From positions 1 to 58,579 of IMG/VR virus record IMGVR_UViG_3300042197_001846: 58,579 nucleotides of DNA; one strand, given 5' to 3'. Position numbers and translations under genes: made by a program. The stretch comes from a virus. Below the pieces are notes generated by a model, which was not told the DNA's origin, searched no databases, and worked only from the letters and a program-made list of their open reading frames with translations. Shown one piece after another: positions 51,937-58,529 of the stretch. Every line of letters begins with the position of its first letter. Position 1 is the stretch's first letter.

Positions 51937-51965
51937 ATTATACACTGTTGGGCTGGCCGTTTCAA
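51937..51965 (-). promoter_or_regulatory. Sigma70-type promoter for the 64-residue gene
   Basis: TTGAAA, 17-bp spacer, TATAAT, with AAAAATTTTTAC upstream on the minus strand. The -10 flank (AATATTATTATTG) is identical to that of the RNA 1 promoter, pointing to duplication. Confidence 0.85.
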
Positions 51966-51982
51966 GTAAAAATTTTTAGTGT

Positions 51983-52102
51983 TTATAAGAACCACAGCTT
52001 AATGTGGTAAATGGCTAGCATAACCGTGGTAAATATAGCAGCTAAGGCTACTAGTAGTAAGTAGGTAATAGCCCAGCGTTTATAGTATTCGCTAGCGTTC
52101 AT
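51983..52102 (-). CDS. Small membrane protein, 39 residues
   Basis: The ATG overlaps the preceding stop (ATGA). A single long hydrophobic helix (AITYLLLVALAAIFTTVMLAI) follows a short hydrophilic start and ends in HIKLWFL. It resembles small phage membrane peptides; a role in the membrane is all that can be said. Confidence 0.6.
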   Translation of the reverse strand: MNASEYYKRWAITYLLLVALAAIFTTVMLAIYHIKLWFL

Positions 52103-52377
52103 GTTTCGATAAAGTTATAGAAGTTAATGATACTGTCCACACTATTAGCCCAACGATCAAATTCATTGAGAGGACAGCTAATATCTACAAGGAAGTCTGG
52201 ATATGCCCAGTAACGAAAACGGTACAGCCTATTACCACGCTTAGCCATTGCACCTAACTTGAAGAAGTCACGGTCAACCTTAAAACCCTTACGCTTTAGC
52301 ATAGTCTTAAATTGGCTAGCACTCATGCCACTGAGTTGATCTCGGCTAGGCTTCTTTGCAGTATACTTGAATCTCAT
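52099..52377 (-). CDS. Hypothetical basic protein, 92 residues
   Basis: A basic N-terminal half (KYTAKKPSRDQLSGMSASQFKTMLKRKGFK) and an aromatic C-terminal half (YRFRYWAYPDFLVDIS). The basic helices could bind nucleic acid, but no clear fold is seen. AAGGAG precedes the ATG. It follows a 250-nt structured leader, so its synthesis may be regulated through that RNA. Confidence 0.65.
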   Translation of the reverse strand: MRFKYTAKKPSRDQLSGMSASQFKTMLKRKGFKVDRDFFKLGAMAKRGNRLYRFRYWAYPDFLVDISCPLNEFDRWANSVDSIINFYNFIET

Positions 52378-52384
52378 AGGTACT

Positions 52385-52629
52385 CCTTATAATTTGCTAT
52401 TTGTTTAGTGCTATCGTGCAAATTTAGACATATGGTAGCTAACCAGTCATAGCCGATGCAGTTATTTCAGGATTCGTCTCCGGCCGATTGAACCCGAATA
52501 GCTATAGCGTCCTATAGCGATACCTTGATAACACTAAACAAATAGGGTTAGAGGGAGTACCGCGGCTAAGTCATAGCTTAGCCTAATAACAGTTGGTTGT
52601 ACTCTCTGGCGATTGTTCTCTAACACAAT
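52385..52629 (-). ncRNA. Structured leader RNA with 14-bp closing stem
   Basis: From the 52.65 kb promoter to the ribosome site of the 92-residue gene. CTATTTGTTTAGTG (52397-52410) pairs with CACTAAACAAATAG (52532-52545), 14 bp perfect, closing a 120-base domain with an inner ATTCG/CGAAT stem. Near the 5' end GGCTAAG/CTTAGCC and AGAG-GTAC/GTAC-CTCT form another domain. No ORF lies inside. The layout fits a riboswitch, a translational operator or a processed RNA. Confidence 0.65.
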
Positions 52630-52635
52630 AATAAT

Positions 52636-52664
52636 ATTATACAGACTTCTGTCTGACAAATCAA
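52636..52664 (-). promoter_or_regulatory. Promoter of the 52.4 kb leader
   Basis: TTGATT, 17-bp spacer, TATAAT, with AAATATTCAC upstream. Same -10 flank as the promoters at 51.71 and 51.94 kb. Confidence 0.85.
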
Positions 52665-52674
52665 GTGAATATTT

Positions 52675-52875
52675 CTAGTCTTTATAGTTTACCAAAACTT
52701 GAAGGCAATCCCACTGGCCATATGTGAATTGCAGGGTACGGTTGTTGATAGTAACATCAAACCCCTCACCATTATGCCACTCACACACTTCCATAAAATC
52801 CGTAGGACTAGCATGATGGCAGTATGCCTTAAGTTCAGCAAATTTAGCCTTACGTGTATACACTTCAATGGTCAT
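52675..52875 (-). CDS. Hypothetical protein, 66 residues
   Basis: A frame extends to 52908, but GGAG six bases before the ATG at 52875 favours this start. A short alpha/beta protein with Cys, His and Trp scattered through it. It overlaps the upstream gene by 11 bases. Function unknown. Confidence 0.6.
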   Translation of the reverse strand: MTIEVYTRKAKFAELKAYCHHASPTDFMEVCEWHNGEGFDVTINNRTLQFTYGQWDCLQVLVNYKD

Positions 52876-53071
52876 TGTAGACTCCAAAGTGTTGTTTGAT
52901 GTAGTCAATGCCTTCTATGTGCGGCGCTACCGCAATAACTTCTAGTACCGTAAGCTGTACCAGCCTGTTGATAAATTGTACCTGTGTTTGCCAACTATTG
53001 CTATTACCGCTAGGAAATGCTGCTGTTAGTTCTGCTGCCTTATTCCACAACTGTTCAACATTTTTATTCAT
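52865..53071 (-). CDS. Hypothetical helical protein, 68 residues
   Basis: A small helical protein (VEQLWNKAAELTAAFPSG, FINRLVQLTVLEVIAVAPH). Overlap of four bases with the upstream gene indicates translation coupling. Function unknown. Confidence 0.6.
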   Translation of the reverse strand: MNKNVEQLWNKAAELTAAFPSGNSNSWQTQVQFINRLVQLTVLEVIAVAPHIEGIDYIKQHFGVYNDH

Positions 53072-53274
53072 AGGTAATTCTCAACACTGTAGTATTCATC
53101 AAAGGCTAGGTCTATACTATGTCCACAGTACGCCCAAACAATCTCAGCAGATTCATCATAGCTCATCATCTGCTCTTCTGCGTGAGCTGTATCTTCTGCC
53201 TTACATACAAATGGCAGTGGCTCGTCTAGGAAATTTTGACCGTCGAACCTATATAACACAACGTAATCTTTCAT
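53068..53274 (-). CDS. Hypothetical acidic protein, 68 residues
   Basis: An acidic soluble protein (DYVVLYRFDGQNFLDEP, EEQMMSYDESAEIVWAY). It is the first gene after the promoter at 53.30 kb and has GGAG before the ATG. No motif recognised. Confidence 0.6.
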   Translation of the reverse strand: MKDYVVLYRFDGQNFLDEPLPFVCKAEDTAHAEEQMMSYDESAEIVWAYCGHSIDLAFDEYYSVENYL

Positions 53275-53298
53275 TGCCGCTCCTCACATTATATAAAT

Positions 53299-53327
53299 AT
53301 TATACGCGGGTTAGGCACGCAGTTCAA
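53299..53327 (-). promoter_or_regulatory. Sigma70-type promoter
   Basis: TTGAAC, 17-bp spacer, TATAAT, with AAAATATTCT upstream on the minus strand. It drives the 53.27-52.68 kb genes. Confidence 0.85.
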
Positions 53328-53342
53328 GAGAATATTTTCTAT

Positions 53343-53429
53343 TTAGCCGAATAGGATGGCCAATATGAGTGCAAGTACTAGTAGGACAAAAACTATGGTA
53401 CGCTTGTAGCCGTGGTTGTCGTGATCCAT
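53343..53429 (-). CDS. Very small membrane peptide, 28 residues
   Basis: Starts MDHDNHGYKR, then one hydrophobic helix (IVFVLLVLALILAILFG) to the end. It lies between the two-helix membrane gene and the next promoter. A ribosome site is not obvious; moderate confidence. Confidence 0.5.
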   Translation of the reverse strand: MDHDNHGYKRTIVFVLLVLALILAILFG

Positions 53430-53442
53430 ATTTAATTACCCG

Positions 53443-53652
53443 TTAAAAATAAAATATTAGGTATATGAGTAGGACTAGCGTTGGTATGGCTAGGAGCAGT
53501 AATCCCCAGATTTGTCTGTGGATCATTTCCTGCTCGTAGAGCTCAATCTCTTGGGGGTTAAGCGTTTGCCTAACCTGTTTAGGCAGTTCACTAAAGCCTG
53601 TGAAGAATAGTACCAGACCCAAAACCGTAATAATCGCTAGTAGTATACTCAT
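53443..53652 (-). CDS. Two-helix membrane protein, 69 residues
   Basis: Hydrophobic helices at residues 2-20 and 49-68 flank a polar, acidic loop (ELPKQVRQTLNPQEIELYEQE). The start overlaps the upstream stop by ATGA. Holins of class II have two helices, but there is no lysis context here, so I leave it unassigned. Confidence 0.65.
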   Translation of the reverse strand: MSILLAIITVLGLVLFFTGFSELPKQVRQTLNPQEIELYEQEMIHRQIWGLLLLAIPTLVLLIYLIFYF

Positions 53653-53930
53653 ATGCGCTCAAGCTGCCAATTATTGCAAGTACCACGAATGCCGTCATCA
53701 TACTCTACTAGTACATTGCCCCAAAAGCTCTCCGGTCCGTCATAGTGTAACCATTGCTTGATAACTGTAGCCACCATACCATTTGGACCTACTAAGACCT
53801 TAGTACCACTAGTAAACTTTGCAGTTTGACCACTACTATCTATCTTACAAGTGCAAGCACTAAACTCCTCACACTCGTCGTCTATTTGTAAGAAGTCCCA
53901 GTCAGGGCATAAGTGTTTATACAGTGCCAT
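53649..53930 (-). CDS. Hypothetical protein with Cys-rich N-terminus, 93 residues
   Basis: A frame runs to 54038, but GGAG seven bases before the ATG at 53930 favours this start, and the upstream part is covered by the 54-residue gene in another frame. Four Cys in the first 35 residues (HLCPDW, DDECEE, CTCKID) could bind metal. The C-terminal half looks like a small beta barrel (GTKVLVGPNGMVATVIKQW, VLVEYDDG) and is reminiscent of SH3-like barrels. Function unknown. Confidence 0.65.
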   Translation of the reverse strand: MALYKHLCPDWDFLQIDDECEEFSACTCKIDSSGQTAKFTSGTKVLVGPNGMVATVIKQWLHYDGPESFWGNVLVEYDDGIRGTCNNWQLERI

Positions 53931-54081
53931 AGACACGCTCCAACAAAACCTGTTCAGCTGCTTTAAGTGCAGCGTTCCAACTAGGTGTGTCGTATGGATC
54001 GCCGTCTGCGCCAACGCCCGAATATCCGCGTAGATCATCTAGTACGTCAAGCACAGCCTTGAGTTCAACAATCTGGGTCAT
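53917..54081 (-). CDS. Hypothetical protein, 54 residues
   Basis: A frame of its own from ATG to TAA, overlapping the next gene by 14 bases and the previous by 17. The sequence has protein-like composition (TQIVELKAVLDVLDDLRGYSG, WNAALKAAEQVLLERV), with a helix, a Gly/Asp loop and a second helix. Function unknown. Confidence 0.6.
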   Translation of the reverse strand: MTQIVELKAVLDVLDDLRGYSGVGADGDPYDTPSWNAALKAAEQVLLERVYGTV

Positions 54082-54307
54082 AGCTCATCCACTCATCGTA
54101 TTCACTAGGCTCATAAACACTACTATCAATATCGCTAGTAAAGTCGATGGCATCACCAAACTCGTCGTAGACATGGCAATCGTATTGTGTTGGATCTGCA
54201 TCTGCATGCCACCTAGCGAACTCCAATCTAGCCTCGTAAAGGTAATCAACCTCAAACTCATCAACAACGGCACTAGTCAAGCTGTTAACAACTTTACACT
54301 TATACAT
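54065..54307 (-). CDS. Hypothetical acidic protein, 80 residues
   Basis: The frame extends upstream to 54382 through the terminator hairpin, so the ATG at 54307 (GGAG five bases upstream) is preferred. Acidic with many Asp, Glu and Tyr. The product could be a DNA mimic or small inhibitor, but this is only from composition. Confidence 0.6.
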   Translation of the reverse strand: MYKCKVVNSLTSAVVDEFEVDYLYEARLEFARWHADADPTQYDCHVYDEFGDAIDFTSDIDSSVYEPSEYDEWMSYDPDC

Positions 54308-54320
54308 TTGTTCTCCAGAC

Positions 54321-54345
54321 AAAAATGGCAGCCAAGTGGCTGCCA
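54321..54345 (-). terminator. Intrinsic terminator of large RNA 2
   Basis: TGGCAGCC-actt-GGCTGCCA followed directly by TTTTT on the minus strand; textbook terminator. Confidence 0.92.
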
Positions 54346-55253
54346 AAGAAAAACCATACAAAAGCTGATTACTATTCCTCACCTTTTGGGCGCTACACTA
54401 CATGGCTAGCTATGCTTGTATCGAACCCTAATCAGCTTTTGTATGGCTACCGGTTACAAAATCCGGCGTTACACTTTCGGAGTAACTGTTCTACCTATCC
54501 CGCTACCCTACTTCGTTTAAGACTCGCCGCCTTTATACACGCTGATAGCCACGTGTTATGATATTGCTATCATATTCAAACACATTTGAACCTTTCTTCT
54601 GTGCTCAGACACAATCTCCCATCTAGAGTGGGCGTGGGGTATGTGCTTGAATATGATACCAGTCCCTAAACTGGATCATATTGTCTTTTTACTCTAGGAC
54701 GACAGTCCGCAAGTCTCAAATAGCCCTATGCGTAGTCCACCATCACTCGCATATTTTAGTTGACGGGACTTTCACCCGCCTCGACATTGGCCGCCTAGCC
54801 ACTAGGGAAATGTGACAGCAAGCTTATCGGGCCTTATTATCCTTACCCTAAACCGCGGCAGGTGATAGTATTGAGGCTATCAGCGTCAACCTTGTGGGTT
54901 TTGGGTTTCGCTGGAGTTGCACCAGCTCATCAGAGGATTTAGTTAGCTACCACTCCCACATGGCCCTAACTTGAGCAGTTACTCTGTCCATACCTTAGTC
55001 GGGGTAAGGTACGCCCCGTTACCGTTTTACCCTAAACCTGGATGAATGGCCCAGTGGGAGGTCTGGCAACTAACCTAAAGCCTCTAACGCTAGCTTTATC
55101 GCGCTCGGCCATTGGGTATGGCCGAGATTAGTTAGTACAGTCAGTGGTCGCTACAATGCACATTTTGTGTAATATATAAATATTTATTTAGTGTGGCAAA
55201 ATGTCATTTAAAGCTGTGGGCCTTGTCAGGCTTTACTTTCCTCACTGACTATA
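54321..55253 (-). ncRNA. Candidate large structured non-coding RNA 2, about 930 nt
   Basis: From the predicted start of the 55.26 kb promoter to the terminator. An 18-bp perfect long-range stem (54354-54371 with 54429-54446) encloses 57 bases near the 3' end. Other perfect stems: CTCGGCCAT/ATGGCCGAG, TACCTTA/TAAGGTA, AGTCAGTG/CACTGACT (5' domain) and GGCGGG/CCCGTC with UGAAAGU loop (54762-54780). Three dispersed 11-mers lie inside. The 78-residue ORF at 54325-54561 on the other strand runs through the 18-bp stem and is judged spurious. Compared with RNA 1 it has similar length, promoter, terminator and loop motif, but little overall sequence identity by eye. Confidence 0.75.
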
Positions 55254-55259
55254 AATAAT

Positions 55260-55288
55260 ATTATACAGGGTTTGGGCTACTAGTTCAA
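55260..55288 (-). promoter_or_regulatory. Promoter of large RNA 2
   Basis: TTGAAC, 17-bp spacer, TATAAT, with AAAATTTTATC upstream. It lies directly after the stop of the 102-residue gene. Confidence 0.9.
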
Positions 55289-55298
55289 GATAAAATTT

Positions 55299-55607
55299 TT
55301 AGTCTTGAACTACTATGTGCTCATAGGTTCGCCTAGCAGCACCAAAAAGGTAGTCGCGTACAATTTCTTGACGCATAAGTTCACAAGTCCAGGTTACAAG
55401 CTCGCGGCTATAGTGTTCAAATTCACTGGTATAATCACAACTCCAGTCAATGTTACCAGGCCCAGGGCCGTGTGGTTCGTCACCCCAAAATACAAAGCCA
55501 CATTCATGTGCCAAACTCTTAAATCTTGGCGACAATTTTATGGGTGTTTGTGGTTGCAGATTTGGTTTAAGCGCACTATTGATTGTGTTAATAATTTCCT
55601 GATCCAT
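55299..55607 (-). CDS. Hypothetical protein, 102 residues
   Basis: A soluble protein with N-terminal helices, a Pro/Gly-rich centre (WGDEPHGPGPGNIDWSCDY) and an aromatic C-terminal half (WTCELMRQEIVRDYLFGAARR). No motif recognised. It is the last gene of the long operon before RNA 2. Confidence 0.65.
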   Translation of the reverse strand: MDQEIINTINSALKPNLQPQTPIKLSPRFKSLAHECGFVFWGDEPHGPGPGNIDWSCDYTSEFEHYSRELVTWTCELMRQEIVRDYLFGAARRTYEHIVVQD

Positions 55608-55608
55608 T

Positions 55609-55821
55609 TTAGTCCTTTACTTCCCAAGCCCAGTTGGTGATAACCCAATCGTCGAGGCAATCTTCCCAGGTAAACTTACTATCAACCTCACTTTTACCAA
55701 ACTTCTTACACATACGTTCATACCAATATGGCCAGTATTCTACGCGTATTTCTTGCTCGGTAATTAAACGTGGTTCAGTATCTTCAAACTCATTATACTT
55801 GAATACTCTCGTCTTCGCCAT
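55609..55821 (-). CDS. Hypothetical protein, 70 residues
   Basis: A Trp/Tyr-rich acidic protein. The C-terminal WEDCLDDWVITNWAWEV resembles a conserved small-protein motif that I recall from T4-like and other large phages, but with no known function. Confidence 0.65.
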   Translation of the reverse strand: MAKTRVFKYNEFEDTEPRLITEQEIRVEYWPYWYERMCKKFGKSEVDSKFTWEDCLDDWVITNWAWEVKD

Positions 55822-55969
55822 CTTGATTAACTCTAGTAAAGTTTAAGCAGGTTACCCTGTAATCGTCTATTACATATTCTAAGGTACGTGTAGTTGGCTG
55901 GCTGCCAAAGTCTCGACTGTAGACTAGGTTACCATCACGCTCATAGATCTTTATCTGTGTGCTCATCTT
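55793..55969 (-). CDS. Hypothetical protein, 58 residues
   Basis: The frame extends to 56074, but the ATG at 55969 (AAAGGG upstream) gives a compact acidic protein with strand-turn pattern (IKIYERDGNLVYSRDFG). Overlaps both neighbours. Function unknown. Confidence 0.55.
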   Translation of the reverse strand, partial: KMSTQIKIYERDGNLVYSRDFGSQPTTRTLEYVIDDYRVTCLNFTRVNQDGEDESIQV

Positions 55970-56168
55970 GTGCCCTTTCTGGTGGAGACTCAAGTCCAAA
56001 GTACAGCTTAATAGCCATAGTAAGTTGTGTTTTACTGGGTTTACTAGCCTGTACAATTTGTAACACATCATCAACGACTAGGTTAACCAGTTTATTATAA
56101 TCAGTATTATTATCTGCCCAGCGACTATAGCTTTGCTGTTTATATCGTTTAATTAGTTCCTGTTTCAA
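55941..56168 (-). CDS. Hypothetical helical protein, 75 residues
   Basis: Basic N-terminus (ELIKRYKQQSYSRW), then a helix (LVNLVVDDVLQIVQASKPSK) and an acidic tail. Overlaps the upstream gene by four bases. Function unknown. Confidence 0.6.
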   Translation of the reverse strand: MKQELIKRYKQQSYSRWADNNTDYNKLVNLVVDDVLQIVQASKPSKTQLTMAIKLYFGLESPPERAQDEHTDKDL

Positions 56169-56434
56169 TGTGGTGCTCCAAGATAGTGTCGGCCAATAAG
56201 GTTTAGTATTACAAATACGCTAAACCAAAGCATGCCGTAAAGAAAATAGCGTTCATAGCGATTTTTAATTGCATACCAGGGAATCTGCTTAAAGGTGTAC
56301 ACATCTTGTATCCACAGCTGATCGTTATCAATATAATTTAGCTGTGGTGGCTGATAGTAGCGGCCAATCTTAACACGTTGATTTAGTTGTATAGGTATTG
56401 GTACAATCTCGCCATCACGAATTATGTGTGCCAC
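56165..56434 (-). CDS. Single-pass membrane protein, 89 residues
   Basis: An N-terminal soluble beta part is followed by a hydrophobic helix near the C-terminus (YGMLWFSVFVILNLIG). It overlaps the RHH-like gene by 20 bases. Function unknown. Confidence 0.6.
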   Translation of the reverse strand: MAHIIRDGEIVPIPIQLNQRVKIGRYYQPPQLNYIDNDQLWIQDVYTFKQIPWYAIKNRYERYFLYGMLWFSVFVILNLIGRHYLGAPH

Positions 56435-56570
56435 GTTTTAGTTCCTCTATGTGTTCTTCTATGATTTTTGCAGCCATTTGATTGAAAGTAATGTCCAATT
56501 CATGCGCACGCTTAGCAATGTGCAAGAACTCTTCATCAGTTAGCTCAACTTGTACAGTTTCCATTTCCAT
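56415..56570 (-). CDS. Small ribbon-helix-helix-like protein, 51 residues
   Basis: A strand (TVQVELTDEEFL) followed by two helices (HIAKRAHELDITFNQMAAKII and EEHIEELKR) is the Arc/MetJ ribbon-helix-helix pattern of dimeric DNA-binding proteins. The ATG overlaps the preceding phosphoesterase stop. It may be a regulator; target unknown. Confidence 0.65.
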   Translation of the reverse strand: MEMETVQVELTDEEFLHIAKRAHELDITFNQMAAKIIEEHIEELKRGTHNS

Positions 56571-57133
56571 TACATGGCCCTTTCGCCGTGTTCGTGAAAG
56601 CCCACATGACCGCCACGAAATTTAATTATACGCTTACATTCTTCAAAACTGATTGGTGTGTAGTTGACACGCTCTACACTTACGTTAAAGTATCTAGGGT
56701 CAACTTTATCCCCAGGCAGTACAACCTCGCGGTAGTGCAGGTGACCATGTATATTACAGCCAAATCTAGCCAGACTATCTGGGTGTACTGGTATATGACT
56801 CAACAGCATACCATCAAGTACATGATAGCCACGAACATCGTCTACATAACTGAGGTATTCTTCAGCAGGAAAAATATCGTGATTGCCTTTGATCAACACT
56901 TTACGTCCACGTAGTCTGTCTAGGGTATGTATACTCTTGCGATTGATAACCACATCACCTAGCATGTATACACGGTCTTTAACCCCAACAACACGATTCC
57001 AGTTCTCAATCATGTGCTCGTCCATCTCCTCAACACTACTAAAGGGGCGCAGCCAAGTGCCGTCGTGTCGGGTAAACTTTATAATGTTTGCATGACCAAA
57101 GTGCATGTCACTGATAAGCCAACAATTACTCAT
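56570..57133 (-). CDS. Calcineurin-like metallophosphoesterase
   Basis: A 187-residue enzyme with all metal-site motifs in order: SDMHFGHANII (residues 8-15), GDVV (about 59), KGNHD (about 82), LLSHIPVHPD (about 110) and IHGHLH (about 127). It hydrolyses phosphate esters at a two-metal site. Phage relatives act on nucleotides, DNA/RNA ends or cyclic signals; the substrate is not visible here. A small membrane gene precedes it. Confidence 0.9.
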   Translation of the reverse strand: MSNCWLISDMHFGHANIIKFTRHDGTWLRPFSSVEEMDEHMIENWNRVVGVKDRVYMLGDVVINRKSIHTLDRLRGRKVLIKGNHDIFPAEEYLSYVDDVRGYHVLDGMLLSHIPVHPDSLARFGCNIHGHLHYREVVLPGDKVDPRYFNVSVERVNYTPISFEECKRIIKFRGGHVGFHEHGERAM

Positions 57134-57257
57134 CTTTATCCTTCCTACTATGTAACCTATTCCCTAACCATACTGCTAGGGCTAAGGTAGTTACAAGTAC
57201 AATAACCTTAAATTCTATTACATCCCATATAGTATGTGTTAGGTCTAGTGTTAACAT
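57126..57257 (-). CDS. Small membrane protein, 43 residues
   Basis: One hydrophobic helix (FKVIVLVTTLALAVWLG) with a basic/acidic C-terminal tail (RLHSRKDKDE). Overlaps the phosphoesterase start by eight bases. Short and without clear family. Confidence 0.6.
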   Translation of the reverse strand: MLTLDLTHTIWDVIEFKVIVLVTTLALAVWLGNRLHSRKDKDE

Positions 57258-57265
57258 ATATTCCT

Positions 57266-57490
57266 TTAGTCGTATTGACTCTTAGCCTTGTCATCCCAGG
57301 TATCGTGGTCTAATACATCACTTATACCCTTATTATACACTAACTGTAGTAGTTGTGCAAGTTCATAATCCCTGAGGTTAAAAACACTAATTGCCAGGAC
57401 GTCGCTTGGCTCTCTGCGGAGAATCCTAGCAATGTCCTGGCTATATAGCTCAATAACACCTCTTGTTACATGCGGCAGTGGTTGTTTCAT
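57266..57490 (-). CDS. Hypothetical protein, 74 residues
   Basis: The frame extends to 57520, but the ATG at 57490 overlaps the preceding stop (ATGA) and has AGGA upstream. Helical with an even hydrophobic pattern (DVLAISVFNLRDYELAQLLQLVY). Function unknown. Confidence 0.6.
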   Translation of the reverse strand: MKQPLPHVTRGVIELYSQDIARILRREPSDVLAISVFNLRDYELAQLLQLVYNKGISDVLDHDTWDDKAKSQYD

Positions 57491-57822
57491 TGCCAAGTCC
57501 TGTGCCGTTCTGCTATCCACTCGATACCGTCATATTCACAAATCATCCAATCAACGTCACTGGGTATTTCAACAATTTTAAGCTCGCTGTGGTTGCCATT
57601 AGCAGCTTCGCCTAGGGTTTCTAAGCACTGAATGAGGTCTGGATCATCGCGGTTAAGATCGCAAGCATACATATAATTATTATTGCTCACAATAAAATAG
57701 CTGTGATCATAGTCGTCGCAAGCATGTTGCCAGCCCTTACGTTTAGCAATAAAACTGTATGCTTCATCGCTAAGATCAAACCCACCATAATCACTGTTAA
57801 TTGCAATTTTAGTTACATCCAT
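57487..57822 (-). CDS. Conserved phage protein of unknown function, 111 residues
   Basis: The landmarks INSDYGGFDLSDEAY, DPDLIQCLETLGEAANG and KIVEIPSDVDWMICEYDG..IEWIAERHRTW are those of a small protein that I know from many T4-like and other phages. Its function has not been established. It overlaps the upstream gene by ten bases. Confidence 0.8.
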   Translation of the reverse strand: MDVTKIAINSDYGGFDLSDEAYSFIAKRKGWQHACDDYDHSYFIVSNNNYMYACDLNRDDPDLIQCLETLGEAANGNHSELKIVEIPSDVDWMICEYDGIEWIAERHRTWQ

Positions 57823-58193
57823 TGATCTTTCCTAAATTTGTTAAACACCTGTTTAACCTCTTCTGGGCGATCTGGCATGCTTTCTACCACCTTAGCTTCT
57901 AATTTATCTATTAGATGGCCTAGTCGCTCACCGTCCCAGATAGCATTGTGTATGGCTAAGAAACCACTAACCTGTGCCTGCACATAACTTTCAGGCCCAA
58001 AACCGAATACGTCGTAGAGAGTGTGGCGATAGCTACTGCGTTGTTCAATTTCAGCATTATACAAGCGGCGCATAACACTGCAAAATGCTTTTAGCTGATC
58101 GTCCTTGCTAAGACCATTCCAAAACTTGTCATGATCTTCTTCAAGATCCGCTTCCCACCGCTGAAAACTATTATGTAATTCTTGGTCAAACAT
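57813..58193 (-). CDS. Hypothetical helical protein, 126 residues
   Basis: A soluble protein, acidic at both ends, with long helices (QRWEADLEEDHDKFWNGL, HLIDKLEAKVVESMPDRPEEVK). No motif recognised. Overlaps both neighbours, so part of the same operon. Confidence 0.65.
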   Translation of the reverse strand: MFDQELHNSFQRWEADLEEDHDKFWNGLSKDDQLKAFCSVMRRLYNAEIEQRSSYRHTLYDVFGFGPESYVQAQVSGFLAIHNAIWDGERLGHLIDKLEAKVVESMPDRPEEVKQVFNKFRKDQWM

Positions 58194-58485
58194 TTAATAC
58201 CTCTGCTGGAAAATCTATTCGTCCATCCCACTCTAGTTGCTGCGACTCAAAGTCTGTGAGAATATTATCTTCAACTACATGATAGCCCAACCAGGTTTCC
58301 CACCACATTGGTGTATTGTGCAGCTCAATAACTGCCTTGGCTAATTCTACCTTACGCTTAACATCTTCATCAGTATAGCCGCATGGTAGTTGAACTACGT
58401 AATCACCAGCACCTTTAGCTTTCCAGTATGGGTCGTTGGCTGTACCGTAATTGTTGTAAACTTGTGTGGTAATGATAATTTTCAT
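58186..58485 (-). CDS. Hypothetical protein, 99 residues
   Basis: A frame extends to 58533 through the hairpin, so the ATG at 58485 (AGGA five bases upstream) is preferred. An alpha/beta protein (KIIITTQVYNNYG, DEDVKRKVELAKAVIELHN, WETWLGYHVVEDNIL). No motif recognised. Confidence 0.65.
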   Translation of the reverse strand: MKIIITTQVYNNYGTANDPYWKAKGAGDYVVQLPCGYTDEDVKRKVELAKAVIELHNTPMWWETWLGYHVVEDNILTDFESQQLEWDGRIDFPAEVLNV

Positions 58486-58504
58486 AACTGTCCTAGAAGT
58501 AAGA

Positions 58505-58525
58505 TGGGCCAGCATAGCTGGCCCA
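58505..58525. terminator. Perfect hairpin between two genes
   Basis: TGGGCCAGC and GCTGGCCCA around ATA or TAT. No long T-run on either strand. It probably attenuates or stabilises mRNA between the partial gene and the 99-residue gene. Confidence 0.6.
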
Positions 58526-58529
58526 CAAT

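Larger units (their letters stand above)
43595..55038. repeat. Dispersed 11-mer GACCCTAAACC, 14 copies
   Basis: As CCCTAA forward: 48526, 48753, 48938, 49342, 50249, 51127, 51680, 54662, 54844 and 55028. As TTTAGGG: 43594, 48801, 49027 and 50439. Core CCCTAA(A/G); most read GACCCTAAACC or one-base variants. Copies sit by promoters, in non-coding RNA regions, or at gene ends (one includes the stop codon of the 49346-50116 gene). I saw no close match in the late genes I scanned. It may be a binding site; the binder is unknown. Confidence 0.7.

Noticed and set aside
54325-54561. 78-residue plus-strand ORF inside RNA 2
   Set aside because: It spans the terminator and both arms of the 18-bp stem and runs against the promoter direction.
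50738-55253. tRNA or tmRNA genes in the long gene-free stretches
   Set aside because: Several arms resemble T-arms (for example GTAGG-TGAAAAC-CCTAC), but the TTC of the T-loop is missing, D-arm and acceptor do not pair well, and no CCA-side geometry fits.
50738-55253. Group I or group II intron
   Set aside because: No reverse transcriptase or homing endonuclease gene, no split gene around the interval, and no recognisable catalytic core or domain V.
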